Below are positions 31,101-37,891 of a stretch of 64,000 nucleotides of DNA, in pieces (the first letter of the stretch is position 1; each line of letters opens with the position of its first letter). Source of the DNA: a virus. Below the pieces are notes generated by a model. The model was not told where the DNA came from and made no database searches. It saw only the letters and a program-made list of their open reading frames with translations. The DNA lies in IMG/VR virus record IMGVR_UViG_3300031787_010241, positions 101,623-165,622 of that record; one strand, given 5' to 3'. The position numbers were made by a program, and so were the translations under genes.

Positions 31101-31436
31101 TTTTTTAACATTCATAAAGTTAACACCAATGGACTGTTTCTTTTCAGGGTCAACATATTCAATCATACTTTTAAAATCACTCCCAACAACGCTAATATCG
31201 GCTCCAACGGCATACTTCTTTTTTTCTTTTCTAACTTCAGGTCTATACCTAAAATCATGTGGCATATCAGGAATACTATAAACCTCGGCATAATACTTAT
31301 AATATTCATATGGGTCACCATATTTTACCTTAACCTCAAACTCAAACGGCTCGGTAATATAATTATCAACAAGATACTTGTTTCCAAGTTTGTTATACAC
31401 CTTCGTTAAAACATGTGATAATTCTGTGAGATTCAT
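31098..31436 (-). CDS. Leader-cluster protein, 112 aa
   Basis: Begins MNLTELSHVLTKVYNKLGNK, a divergent leader of the same length and helical character but without a perfect LxE site. The body is Tyr-rich (KYGDPYEYYKYYAEVYSIPD) and basic. It is flanked by cassette repeats like the leader genes next to it. Function unknown. Confidence 0.7.
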   Translation of the reverse strand: MNLTELSHVLTKVYNKLGNKYLVDNYITEPFEFEVKVKYGDPYEYYKYYAEVYSIPDMPHDFRYRPEVRKEKKKYAVGADISVVGSDFKSMIEYVDPEKKQSIGVNFMNVKK

Positions 31437-31442
31437 ATAACA

Positions 31443-31450
31443 ATAAATAC
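31443..31450 (-). promoter_or_regulatory. ATATTTAT-like motif, one mismatch
   Basis: GTATTTAT on the minus strand, 6 nt before the ATG at 31436. Confidence 0.35.
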
Positions 31451-31456
31451 ATCAAA

Positions 31457-31500
31457 ATAAAAAAGGGGGTAGGGGGAATCGGAACGGAAAAAAATTTTTT
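31457..31500 (-). repeat. Intergenic cassette repeat, copy 3
   Basis: The G-rich left half is identical to copies 2 and 5; the right half has diverged (ATCGGAACGG instead of CCCGAAGGG). Confidence 0.7.
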
Positions 31501-31807
31501 AACAATATTCCTTATTATCTTCCCAATAGGTAACAATCATTTCCTTAAAGTTTTCCTTAATATAATCAGTCATATAATCTTCCATTTTCATGAACCCTTC
31601 TTGACGTGGGTTATCAAAATAATTTAAAAGATAAGTAAATGCTGAGTTCCGACATAAAAATTCATAAAAATAATTAAAGGGGTCATAATCACACAAATAC
31701 ATTTCCATTCCCTCAACAACAATATCCTGAATCAAATCATGGTCTTGGTCAATTCTTCGTAGGACACGAATAATATTATTTTGTTCTTCCGTTATAATAT
31801 ATCTCAT
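31499..31807 (-). CDS. Leader-bearing protein, 102 aa
   Basis: Leader MRYIITEEQNNIIRVLRRID, ITEEQ class. Acidic, aromatic-rich body (YLCDYDPFNYFYEFLCRNSA) and acidic C-terminus. ATATTTAT 6 nt before the ATG. Flanked by cassette repeats. Confidence 0.75.
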   Translation of the reverse strand: MRYIITEEQNNIIRVLRRIDQDHDLIQDIVVEGMEMYLCDYDPFNYFYEFLCRNSAFTYLLNYFDNPRQEGFMKMEDYMTDYIKENFKEMIVTYWEDNKEYC

Positions 31808-31813
31808 ATAAGA

Positions 31814-31821
31814 ATAAATAT
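31814..31821 (-). promoter_or_regulatory. ATATTTAT promoter-like motif
   Basis: ATATTTAT on the minus strand, 6 nt before the ATG at 31807. Confidence 0.45.
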
Positions 31822-31828
31822 ATCAGAA

Positions 31829-31845
31829 TAAAAAAGGGGGTCGTG
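31829..31845 (-). repeat. Intergenic cassette repeat, partial copy 4
   Basis: Only the left AAAAAAGGGGGT block of the cassette repeat is present here, followed by a different terminator. Confidence 0.5.
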
Positions 31846-31851
31846 TTATAG

Positions 31852-31886
31852 AAAACAAAAAACCCCTACTCATTGAATAGGGGGTG
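31852..31886 (-). terminator. Intrinsic terminator
   Basis: CCCCTA (31863-31868) pairs with TAGGGG (31878-31883); the A-run on the left becomes a U-run on the minus strand. Ends the gene at 31911-32285. Confidence 0.65.
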
Positions 31887-31910
31887 TATTTTTAATGAAT
31901 CATATTTGAT

Positions 31911-32285
31911 TTATCCGAAAGAAGAATCAAACCATGTTTTCATTTGGTTAAATTTATAACTCCATGAAATTGGTTTGGGGTCAACTCCAAATGATACGGT
32001 TCCATATACCGTTTTAGTTTTTCCATCCCATGTAACACTATTAACATCTGTACCAGGAATAAGTGAACCACACGGACCATCACATATTGTAAACTTGTTA
32101 TCACCTCCTTCAAAGTCAATTGAAGCATAAGGGTCTTCCTTCCAACCCCATTTTGTCTTTACATATTCCTCAAATTTAGCATGGTCAGCGGAAATCTTTT
32201 CGGGTTCAGGAATAGATTGCTCATTTATAACTTGTTTTACTAAACGAACTAAATCCGATTCGGTTAATCTTATAACTTTTTTCAT
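31911..32285 (-). CDS. Leader-bearing protein, 124 aa
   Basis: Start placed at 32285: MKKVIRLTESDLVRLVKQVI then NEQSIPEPEK, a canonical leader with LTE and INE sites. The body has SADHAKFEEYVKTKWGWKED and a compact beta region with two Cys (FTICDGPCGSLIPGTD). A longer frame upstream is rejected because it would make the leader internal. Confidence 0.78.
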   Translation of the reverse strand: MKKVIRLTESDLVRLVKQVINEQSIPEPEKISADHAKFEEYVKTKWGWKEDPYASIDFEGGDNKFTICDGPCGSLIPGTDVNSVTWDGKTKTVYGTVSFGVDPKPISWSYKFNQMKTWFDSSFG

Positions 32286-32319
32286 ATTATTAATTTTATA
32301 TATAAATATATCATAAAAC

Positions 32320-32364
32320 AAAAAAGGGGGTAGGGGGATTGACAACCCGAAGGGAAAAAATTAT
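32320..32364 (-). repeat. Intergenic cassette repeat, copy 5
   Basis: Almost identical to copy 2. On the minus strand it reads TTTTTTCCCTTCGGGTT, then a C-rich block and a T-run, so it could terminate transcription just before the next promoter. Confidence 0.8.
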
Positions 32365-32592
32365 AGAAATAACCAAATAATATTAATCAATGTAAACTTG
32401 GGGTCAAACCCAAAAAGCAGTTGAAGGATGGTTATAGACAATGTTACCACAATAGGTTTCTTATATTTAATAAAGAAATTTTTCATAGAGTATAAGGATA
32501 ATACACAGTTCCCAATTTATCAAATTTTTTCCAGAAATTTTTTTTCAGTATATGGGACCTTTATAGAATGGGGGGTCAATATACGGGAAAAT

Positions 32593-32618
32593 AAAAAACC
32601 CCTCTTTGTGGGAGGGGT
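32593..32618 (-). terminator. Intrinsic terminator
   Basis: ACCCCTC (32598-32604) pairs perfectly with GAGGGGT (32612-32618); U-run on the minus strand. Ends the gene at 32655-33032. The rest of the gap 32365-32654 holds no convincing gene. Confidence 0.75.
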
Positions 32619-32654
32619 CGGTCCGACAATACTATCATCGGAGGGGTTAATATC

Positions 32655-33032
32655 TCACAATAAATTCTTAATACCACCAATCCCTGATGATAAAGGGGAG
32701 GTTGACTTTTTACCAAATCTCTTGAGAACAAAATTATTATTCTTATCTAAATAACAATATTCATTATCATCACTACCATTAAAGATTAATGGTTTGCCAA
32801 TATACATATTGAAACTGTCTTGCTTAAACCCACTATATCCAATGTCCCCTTTTTTAGGGACAAACGCAAACCCTGACATGTTATGATTTGGATTAAACTC
32901 CCAATTCATACTCTTTATTAAATCTATAAACTCGGCTCTAACATTAGATAAGTCCGTTCCCTCTTCTTCTTTTATAATTCTCTTAATCAAATTAACTAAA
33001 TCTGATTCTGTAAGTCTAACTGTTTTTTTCAT
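32655..33032 (-). CDS. Leader-bearing protein, 125 aa
   Basis: Leader MKKTVRLTESDLVNLIKRII then KEEEG. The body includes MSGFAFVPKKGDIGYSGFKQ and a Gly/Ile-rich end. It is the first gene of the minus-strand leader array, next to the non-coding zone. ATTTAT-like motif about 20 nt upstream. Confidence 0.76.
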   Translation of the reverse strand: MKKTVRLTESDLVNLIKRIIKEEEGTDLSNVRAEFIDLIKSMNWEFNPNHNMSGFAFVPKKGDIGYSGFKQDSFNMYIGKPLIFNGSDDNEYCYLDKNNNFVLKRFGKKSTSPLSSGIGGIKNLL

Positions 33033-33371
33033 ATTAGTGTTTTATAATAAATACCCAAAATTTTCCAAAAATTTTTCTGGAAGTTTTTTTATATACATAC
33101 TTTGATTAGGGGATTATCCCCCCTTTTTTGACCGTCAAAATGTCATATATGGGGGGAGGATACGGGGAGGGGAGGGGTATCCCCCGTGTATAGGGGGTAA
33201 ATGAGGGAGTCCCCCTACCGTTATGACAGTCTGACAGAATAGGTCCCCCCTGTCTGTAATGGTCTCTAATGATGTCATGTCAGAATGGGGACATATACAA
33301 GCATTGTTAATAACTTCTCGACCTGAGGAACGAAGTTTATATGTTAAATTGTTTGGTGGATAACCTTGGGG

Positions 33372-33436
33372 GCCGTAACTTAGCATGATGCTTTATTGTT
33401 TCCCCCACACAGAAAAGCATCAACCAAAGTTACGGC
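33372..33436. repeat. Two-tier perfect hairpin
   Basis: Outer stem of 10 bp (33372-33381 with 33427-33436), a 4 by 4 internal loop, then a 9-bp inner stem (33386-33394 with 33414-33422) closing a 19-nt loop. Perfect pairing on both tiers. Confidence 0.8.
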
Positions 33437-33521
33437 GGGAATGAATACCAACCAAGAGATTTAACATTTTTATTTGTTGATAACTACTTGACTATTCCAT
33501 TGTGGGAGAAGAGTTTCGCCG

Positions 33522-33529
33522 TATATTTG
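33522..33529 (+). promoter_or_regulatory. Host-type -7 element TATATTTG
   Basis: TATATTTG exactly 4 nt before the ATG at 33534. Confidence 0.65.
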
Positions 33530-33533
33530 TGTC

Positions 33534-33956
33534 ATGGATAACAAACAACTCACCAAGATTATTAAGAAGGGACTCGGTAAGCAGACCTTCCCCTTTGAGT
33601 ATGGAACTATGAAGGGAACCTTTCGCTTCGTTTCCATTAGGGAGCTAGCATATAACTATGGGGAAGGTTATAGTTGGGGTGTTGTCAATGTTGAAGTTGA
33701 TATCATTGAGGACTCCAAGATGTGTATCAACTATAAACAGTGGGGACGTAGTCAAGCTCTCATCACCCGTAGAAGGAACAACGATATCTATTGGTCATAT
33801 AACAATACCCTCCTTCATACCTTATTAAAGTTCTACAATATCCACTCATCGAAACTCGGAAAGATAACCTATAAAAAGAAAACCAATGTACAGCAACACA
33901 AAAACCTCAACCTTATCCAAGAAACAAGTAAAGAAAGTTCTTCGGTTCTGTGCTAA
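33534..33956 (+). CDS. 140-aa basic hypothetical protein
   Basis: Begins MDNKQLTKIIKKGLGKQTFP. Basic, with FEYGTMKGTFRFVSI and a Ser-rich C-terminus. It resembles in plan the 125-aa protein at 52311 (short Lys-rich helix, then KGKFTLVKV-like strand, then HxxL helix), which may be a distant paralogue. TATATTTG 4 nt upstream fixes the start. The 3' end overlaps the next gene by 71 nt. Confidence 0.72.
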   Translation: MDNKQLTKIIKKGLGKQTFPFEYGTMKGTFRFVSIRELAYNYGEGYSWGVVNVEVDIIEDSKMCINYKQWGRSQALITRRRNNDIYWSYNNTLLHTLLKFYNIHSSKLGKITYKKKTNVQQHKNLNLIQETSKESSSVLC

Positions 33957-34287
33957 ATGGTGTCATGAGAATATGGGGGTTAATAACAGAAAGCGTAGCG
34001 ACCTAACATATTCTTATGGTAATGATGGGGAAGGGTTCTATGGTTTCTATTGTCCATACGTTAATCACATTCGCATATGTGTGAATGAGTGTAAGACAGT
34101 TGGACGTTTGACCTCCACCTTCATTCATGAATATACTCACTACTTACAACCTGTCACCACCAAGTATGCTTCGGCCAACGCAGAGTTTGGTTATTGGAAC
34201 AACCCCTTTGAAGTGGAAGCTCGAAAGATGGAGAAGAAACTTAATCGTTATCTTCTGTCTGACCTTCGAGGTAAGATGTCAAAATAG
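33886..34287 (+). CDS. SprT-like HExxH protein
   Basis: A 133-aa protein with FIHEYTHYLQP near residue 83, an HExxH zinc site, preceded by a hydrophobic strand and followed by EVEARKMEKKL, where a downstream Glu could be the third ligand. Cys-containing N-terminal half (FCAKWCHENMG). SprT-like proteins and related zincins are often small DNA-associated proteases; activity is inferred from the motif. The start is uncertain: it overlaps the upstream gene by 71 nt in another frame. Confidence 0.7.
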   Translation: MYSNTKTSTLSKKQVKKVLRFCAKWCHENMGVNNRKRSDLTYSYGNDGEGFYGFYCPYVNHIRICVNECKTVGRLTSTFIHEYTHYLQPVTTKYASANAEFGYWNNPFEVEARKMEKKLNRYLLSDLRGKMSK

Positions 34288-34558
34288 ATAACGAGTGTTC
34301 CCTAATCTCTTTGGACAGGTTGTCATGGTCCCCCTCTTTGAGTGGGGACTTTTTATTTATGTTATCTATTATTCCCCCCATCTGACAGTGTGTTAATAAC
34401 ATCACATTCTGTCGTATAGGTTTGTTACTCCCCGTAAGGTCTAACTGTTTGTATATACAATGTCCATATGAGTCATCACCCTCATAATTAACGATGTAGT
34501 CATCCCCGTGTCTTGTAACATCGGTTCTAAAGTTATTAAGGTACATATAACTAAACAT
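34241..34558 (-). CDS. 105-aa hypothetical protein (uncertain)
   Basis: Begins MFSYMYLNNFRTDVTRHGDD and ends LEGQTEDND. The composition is protein-like, and it is convergent with the HExxH gene, overlapping it by 47 nt. No promoter element is evident. It is the only frame of any length in the left part of the otherwise non-coding zone, so it may be spurious. Confidence 0.42.
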   Translation of the reverse strand: MFSYMYLNNFRTDVTRHGDDYIVNYEGDDSYGHCIYKQLDLTGSNKPIRQNVMLLTHCQMGGIIDNINKKSPLKEGDHDNLSKEIREHSLSILTSYLEGQTEDND

Positions 34559-34711
34559 AATAACATGTAGTAAAAAGTCAATCAGGTTGGGGATGACATC
34601 ATGTCAGGTGTAATTTTTCTTTGTTAATTATGTTAAAAAACTTGATTTTGTCAAAATGTCAGTCTCACTTGACGATGGGGATAATCCCCTCTGACACTTT
34701 TCTCCCACCTT

Positions 34712-34741
34712 TTACCACCATGTCTTACCACAATTTACCAC
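34712..34741 (+). repeat. Three TTACCAC direct repeats
   Basis: TTACCAC occurs at 34712, 34725 and 34735, close to iteron spacing. Confidence 0.5.
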
Positions 34742-34998
34742 CACTATTGGTCATGTAGGGTATTAGAATGGGGATTTTTCCCCTCTGTAGGGGTCGTAAG
34801 GACCAGTTTTTTATATGTATATAAACCCCAGCAAAAAATGTAAGTTATAGTATGTGGAGCGGGGAAACACGTAGTGTGTTAGGATAGACCCTAAATAGAC
34901 CATTAATAATTCTTCAACGAGACCACTTTAGTGGGGTATTATATTCCCCTTCAACACTGACACCTTATATGGGGACAACTATATAACCCTGTTAAAAT

Positions 34999-35073
34999 CA
35001 CACTATAATATGGATTTACCATAGTTTGTTATCATAACATTACAATGTTACATATAAATCACAATATAGTGTG
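34999..35073. repeat. Inverted repeat CACACTATA / TATAGTGTG
   Basis: Nine-bp perfect arms at 34999-35007 and 35065-35073, each next to an AAATCACA word. Confidence 0.5.
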
Positions 35074-35163
35074 GGTTGTGGGTTACTCTATACCCGATAA
35101 GGTATAATACCACATGTATACCACAAATTAATACCCGATAGGGTATTCTTTTATACCTTTCAG

Positions 35164-35185
35164 TATTATACCATAAGGTATAATA
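35164..35185. repeat. AT-rich perfect palindrome
   Basis: ATTATACC ATAA GGTATAAT: nine pairs around an ATAA loop. ATAAGGTATAAT is also found at 35097-35108, and TACCCGATA at 35091 and 35132. Confidence 0.55.
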
Positions 35186-35222
35186 TATTGTCCCCTCATA
35201 TGTGTCCTTAATTAATGGGGGA

Positions 35223-35335
35223 GAAATTAGGAAATAAACAAATGAACGAATACATCAGTGGAGTGAAACGCTAGTGGAACGGAACGACCCACAAAGTGGG
35301 GGATGAATGAGTGAGTTTGTTTAGTTCGTAATTTC
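35223..35335. repeat. Long inverted repeat, 18 of 20 pairs
   Basis: Arms 35223-35242 and 35316-35335 match at 18 of 20 positions. The enclosed 73 nt contain the hairpin CCCAC-AAA-GTGGG (35288-35300). It ends just before the promoter-like motif of the next gene; it could be a structured RNA, terminator or origin element. Confidence 0.55.
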
Positions 35336-35338
35336 TTT

Positions 35339-35346
35339 ATATTTAT
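35339..35346 (+). promoter_or_regulatory. ATATTTAT promoter-like motif
   Basis: ATATTTAT, 6 nt before the ATG at 35353. Confidence 0.5.
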
Positions 35347-35352
35347 TATCAT

Positions 35353-35676
35353 ATGAAATACCTAATCACCGAATCTAAATTGGATAGTATTATCCTTCAG
35401 TATTTGGACAATCAGGACTTTATTCGGTTTAAAAATAGAGAAAGCATATACTTTGTCAATTCTGAATCAGATGAATATGCTCAAATAAGATTTGACAAAG
35501 ATGGTCGGTGTTACGTATCTTACGATTTATATAATGAAATTTCTATGTTCTTTTCTTTACAAGATTCTGACTTTGATAAAGTTATTGTTAAATGGGTTGA
35601 GAATATCATAAAAATGGAGGTCGAAAGCATCGGTGTTGCTCCGAGTTCAGGTTATGCGTTGGTAATACCTAACTAA
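35353..35676 (+). CDS. Leader-bearing paralogue, 107 aa
   Basis: Leader MKYLITESKLDSIILQYLDN continuing QDFIRF. This is the first of five plus-strand paralogues (35353, 35694, 36056, 36833, 37160) with the plan leader, QDF segment, NSE/DEYAQIR strand, YDLxxEVxxFFSLD helix and a short C-terminal KWVEN helix. The body evolves quickly while the leader and the framework residues stay. Function unknown; a delivered small globular protein is proposed. Confidence 0.8.
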   Translation: MKYLITESKLDSIILQYLDNQDFIRFKNRESIYFVNSESDEYAQIRFDKDGRCYVSYDLYNEISMFFSLQDSDFDKVIVKWVENIIKMEVESIGVAPSSGYALVIPN

Positions 35677-35679
35677 ATC

Positions 35680-35687
35680 ATATTTAT
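35680..35687 (+). promoter_or_regulatory. ATATTTAT promoter-like motif
   Basis: ATATTTAT, 6 nt before the ATG at 35694, in the 17-nt gap between paralogues. Confidence 0.5.
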
Positions 35688-35693
35688 TATCAT

Positions 35694-36059
35694 ATGAAAT
35701 ACTTAATCACAGAATCTAAATTGTATAATACAGTGTCTATGTATTTGGATAATCAGGATTTTATAGTATATGACAACAAGAAGAAATTTGACAACTACAT
35801 ATACTTCTTAAACAATGAGTCCGACCTTTACGCTCAGATTAGTGTTTATCACATAAACTCTTTTGGTTTTGTTAGGAATTGGGTATATGTAAATTATGAT
35901 TTAATTAAGGAATTATCTGATTTCTTCTCTATTGATGATTTGGATTGTTTAGAGATAATAAAAGTATGGGTTAGTGATACTTTGGGTATTAAGGTTGGTA
36001 AAATAGAAAACACTATCAACAGTGGGTCTTCTCACAGATTAATTGTTAAAACCGAATGA
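35694..36059 (+). CDS. Leader-bearing paralogue, 121 aa
   Basis: Leader MKYLITESKLYNTVSMYLDN then QDFIVYDNKK. Same plan as the gene at 35353, with an insertion in the strand region (YAQISVYHINSFGFVR) and the helix LIKELSDFFSIDDLD. Its TGA overlaps the ATG of the next paralogue (ATGA). Confidence 0.8.
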   Translation: MKYLITESKLYNTVSMYLDNQDFIVYDNKKKFDNYIYFLNNESDLYAQISVYHINSFGFVRNWVYVNYDLIKELSDFFSIDDLDCLEIIKVWVSDTLGIKVGKIENTINSGSSHRLIVKTE

Positions 36060-36373
36060 AATTCCTTATCACCGAATCTAAACTTACTAATCTTGTCTTT
36101 GACTACTTAAATAACCAGGACTTTTATAAAATGAAGTATCACTCTGGTTATGTCTTTTGGGACTCTAAGGAGAGTTGGGAAAGTGGTGGATATATATCAA
36201 TCAACACAAATCGTGTTAATAAAGAATGTTTTGTAAGTTCAGATTTAGTTGTTGAGGTCGCATCATTCTTTAGTTTGGACTTGGAGACCGCTTTGAATAT
36301 TATTGGTGAATGGATTAAAACCAAAATTGATTTTGATTTTGACTATATCTTCTCTGATTACGGAGCTGACTAA
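36056..36373 (+). CDS. Leader-bearing paralogue, 105 aa
   Basis: Leader MKFLITESKLTNLVFDYLNN then QDFYKMKYHS. Plan as in the two upstream genes: VSSDLVVEVASFFSLDLETA and IIGEWIKTKI. It is coupled to the upstream gene by ATGA and so has no motif of its own. Confidence 0.8.
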   Translation: MKFLITESKLTNLVFDYLNNQDFYKMKYHSGYVFWDSKESWESGGYISINTNRVNKECFVSSDLVVEVASFFSLDLETALNIIGEWIKTKIDFDFDYIFSDYGAD

Positions 36374-36374
36374 T

Positions 36375-36800
36375 TTAACAATTTCCTACCTGAACGTATA
36401 TATTATATCCTCTCACCTTTTCATTTCCAAACTTTTTTATTAAGTCAGATATATAATCTCTCGCCTCAAATGTTTTTTGTTTGTTTGGGTAATAATCATC
36501 GGAATGGTTGGGATAATATTTTGGTATTTCTACATATAGTTTAAATGAGTACATGGTCGGAACTATTTGATAGTTACATACATTACCCAAAACTTCAACA
36601 TCATGTTCCATTATGGCTTTAACAATGAAAATCATTTCTTCCTGTGAACCTTTTATATTAAGAATACTATTCATAATATCAACTCCACCTAACATTTTGG
36701 ACGTTATATAAAATCCATGTTTGGAAATCATGTCTTTTATATTGGTTTTAAGTAAAGTTTCTTCCCTTAATATTCTTCTTATGGATTCTTTAATACTCAT
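36375..36800 (-). CDS. Leader-bearing protein (REE class), 141 aa
   Basis: Leader MSIKESIRRILREETLLKTN, the KESIxxILREE class with IKE and LRE sites. The body is a mix of helices and strands (HGFYITSKMLGGVDIMNSIL, TMYSFKLYVEIPKYYPNHSD). Resembles the last module (residues 427 onward, DLVKEFGLIKTSDMVGLSI) of the 618-aa protein at 37888, suggesting a shared fold. ATATTTAT 6 nt before the ATG. Confidence 0.78.
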   Translation of the reverse strand: MSIKESIRRILREETLLKTNIKDMISKHGFYITSKMLGGVDIMNSILNIKGSQEEMIFIVKAIMEHDVEVLGNVCNYQIVPTMYSFKLYVEIPKYYPNHSDDYYPNKQKTFEARDYISDLIKKFGNEKVRGYNIYVQVGNC

Positions 36801-36806
36801 ATGATA

Positions 36807-36827
36807 ATAAATATTACATATATTTAT
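36807..36827. promoter_or_regulatory. Divergent pair of ATATTTAT motifs
   Basis: ATATTTAT on the minus strand at 36807-36814 (6 nt before the ATG at 36800) and on the plus strand at 36820-36827 (5 nt before the ATG at 36833), in a 32-nt intergenic gap. Confidence 0.5.
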
Positions 36828-36832
36828 CTTAT

Positions 36833-37144
36833 ATGAAATATCTTATCACCGAATCTAAATTTGATAGTATAGTTTTTAAGTATCTTGACAATCAGGACTT
36901 CGTTGTAATTAAAATGGGGAATAGATTATACTATGTCAACTCTGAAGATGATGAATATGCTCAAGTTAGATATCATCCGAAAGACCGCTGGTGTACAATA
37001 CACTACGACTTGGTCGACGAAGTTAGCAAATTCTTTTCTTTAGATTATGGGGACTCCATTAATGTAATTAATAAATGGATTGAAAATAAACTCGGAATAA
37101 AATCTATTAATGTGGAAGTTGCCAGTCCGATTGTTGGGTATTAA
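36833..37144 (+). CDS. Leader-bearing paralogue, 103 aa
   Basis: Leader MKYLITESKFDSIVFKYLDN then QDFVVIKMGN. The strand YYVNSEDDEYAQVRYHPKDR and helix YDLVDEVSKFFSLDYG are very close to the paralogue at 35353 (YFVNSESDEYAQIRFDKDGR), so this pair is the most recent duplication in the cluster. Confidence 0.82.
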   Translation: MKYLITESKFDSIVFKYLDNQDFVVIKMGNRLYYVNSEDDEYAQVRYHPKDRWCTIHYDLVDEVSKFFSLDYGDSINVINKWIENKLGIKSINVEVASPIVGY

Positions 37145-37146
37145 TT

Positions 37147-37154
37147 ATATTTAT
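37147..37154 (+). promoter_or_regulatory. ATATTTAT promoter-like motif
   Basis: ATATTTAT, 5 nt before the ATG at 37160, in a 15-nt gap. Confidence 0.5.
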
Positions 37155-37159
37155 CTTAT

Positions 37160-37495
37160 ATGAAATTCCTAATCACCGAATCTAAATTAAACAGTATTAT
37201 TTTTAATTATATTAATTCACTAAATCTTGAGGCGGTTTATTGGACAAGTTATATAAGTTTTGTTTATTCTTTAGACGATACACACGCCGTTATGAGGTAT
37301 AGAAGAAGGTCAGGTACTTTAATAATATCCGAAGATTTTATAAACAGTGTATGTGAATTCTTTTCTATTGATAAGGATGAGGCCGAATTAATTCTCACCC
37401 ATTTTGTTGAGGAAAACTCTAACTCCGGTAAGATTGAACCTTCGGATGTCAAAGTATACGGTGGTCTGATAGGTGACGCCGAACTATCAATGTAA
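37160..37495 (+). CDS. Leader-bearing paralogue, 111 aa
   Basis: Leader MKFLITESKLNSIIFNYINS. More divergent body but same framework: YISFVYSLDDTHAVMRYRRR, EDFINSVCEFFSIDKDEAEL, and a short C-terminal part. Function unknown. Confidence 0.78.
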   Translation: MKFLITESKLNSIIFNYINSLNLEAVYWTSYISFVYSLDDTHAVMRYRRRSGTLIISEDFINSVCEFFSIDKDEAELILTHFVEENSNSGKIEPSDVKVYGGLIGDAELSM

Positions 37496-37502
37496 TATTT
37501 AT
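37495..37502 (+). promoter_or_regulatory. ATATTTAT promoter-like motif
   Basis: ATATTTAT, 5 nt before the ATG at 37508, overlapping the stop region of the previous gene. Confidence 0.5.
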
Positions 37503-37507
37503 CTTAT

Positions 37508-37891
37508 ATGAAATACCTTATCACCGAATCACAACTTAATCTTATATCCGAACTTGAACGTCATTGGATGGATTTTGAGTATGAGGACCTATACAATAAG
37601 TTTAAACATATCATCGTTCCTTATATTGTTGATGAGATTGAATCATATAGTGAGGATAGTAATAGAATTGTCCTATACGATTCAGCCGGTAATCCTATGA
37701 TGATGTTTTCTATTTTTAGTGATGGTAAAACGGGTGATTTATACTACAGCCATAAGTATGATGGGTTTTTTGAGGAGATGTTACCTCACCCTGTTTGGAT
37801 GACCAATGGTAAATACTTTATCTCTGATGCTTTTGAATCTATGCTCCCCGACTATAAGGTCTTTGATGTAAGAAGCGGACGTATCGTCTAA
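37508..37891 (+). CDS. Leader-bearing protein, 127 aa
   Basis: Leader MKYLITESQLNLISELERHW. The body differs from the five upstream paralogues (GKTGDLYYSHKYDGFFEEML) and has an acidic helical first half. ITE site at residues 5-7. It overlaps the end of the large multi-module protein gene on the other strand by 4 nt. Confidence 0.78.
   Translation: MKYLITESQLNLISELERHWMDFEYEDLYNKFKHIIVPYIVDEIESYSEDSNRIVLYDSAGNPMMMFSIFSDGKTGDLYYSHKYDGFFEEMLPHPVWMTNGKYFISDAFESMLPDYKVFDVRSGRIV

Larger units (their letters stand above)
33033..33533. other. Non-coding G-run and palindrome zone, left
   Basis: About 500 bp between divergent genes with no convincing coding frame. It holds long G-runs and C-runs (33153-33215), the palindrome GGGGATTATCCCC (33111-33123), GTCAAAATGTCA (33133-33144 region), several TGTCA/TGACA words, and the large hairpin at 33372-33436. 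Local composition is far less AT-rich than the rest. Candidate origin or control region. Confidence 0.55.
34559..35338. other. Non-coding repeat-rich zone, right
   Basis: About 780 bp without a coding frame, between the HExxH gene and the forward leader cluster. Contents: a second GTCAAAATGTCA and the inverse palindrome GGGGATAATCCCC (34677-34689), three TTACCAC direct repeats, inverted repeat 34999-35007/35065-35073, a cluster of GGTATAAT/ATTATACC palindromes (35085-35190), and a long imperfect stem at 35223-35335. The layout of short iterons, AT-rich palindromes and stems is typical of replication origins, but no protein-binding site can be proven. Confidence 0.55.

Noticed and set aside
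32428-32754. Plus-strand reading frame of 108 codons
   Set aside because: It runs antisense through the terminator and the 3' half of a leader-bearing gene, and has no promoter or recognisable composition.
33135-33386. Minus-strand reading frame of 83 codons in the G-run island
   Set aside because: It consists of Pro/Gly runs produced by G/C tracts and crosses the start of the large hairpin. No start signal.
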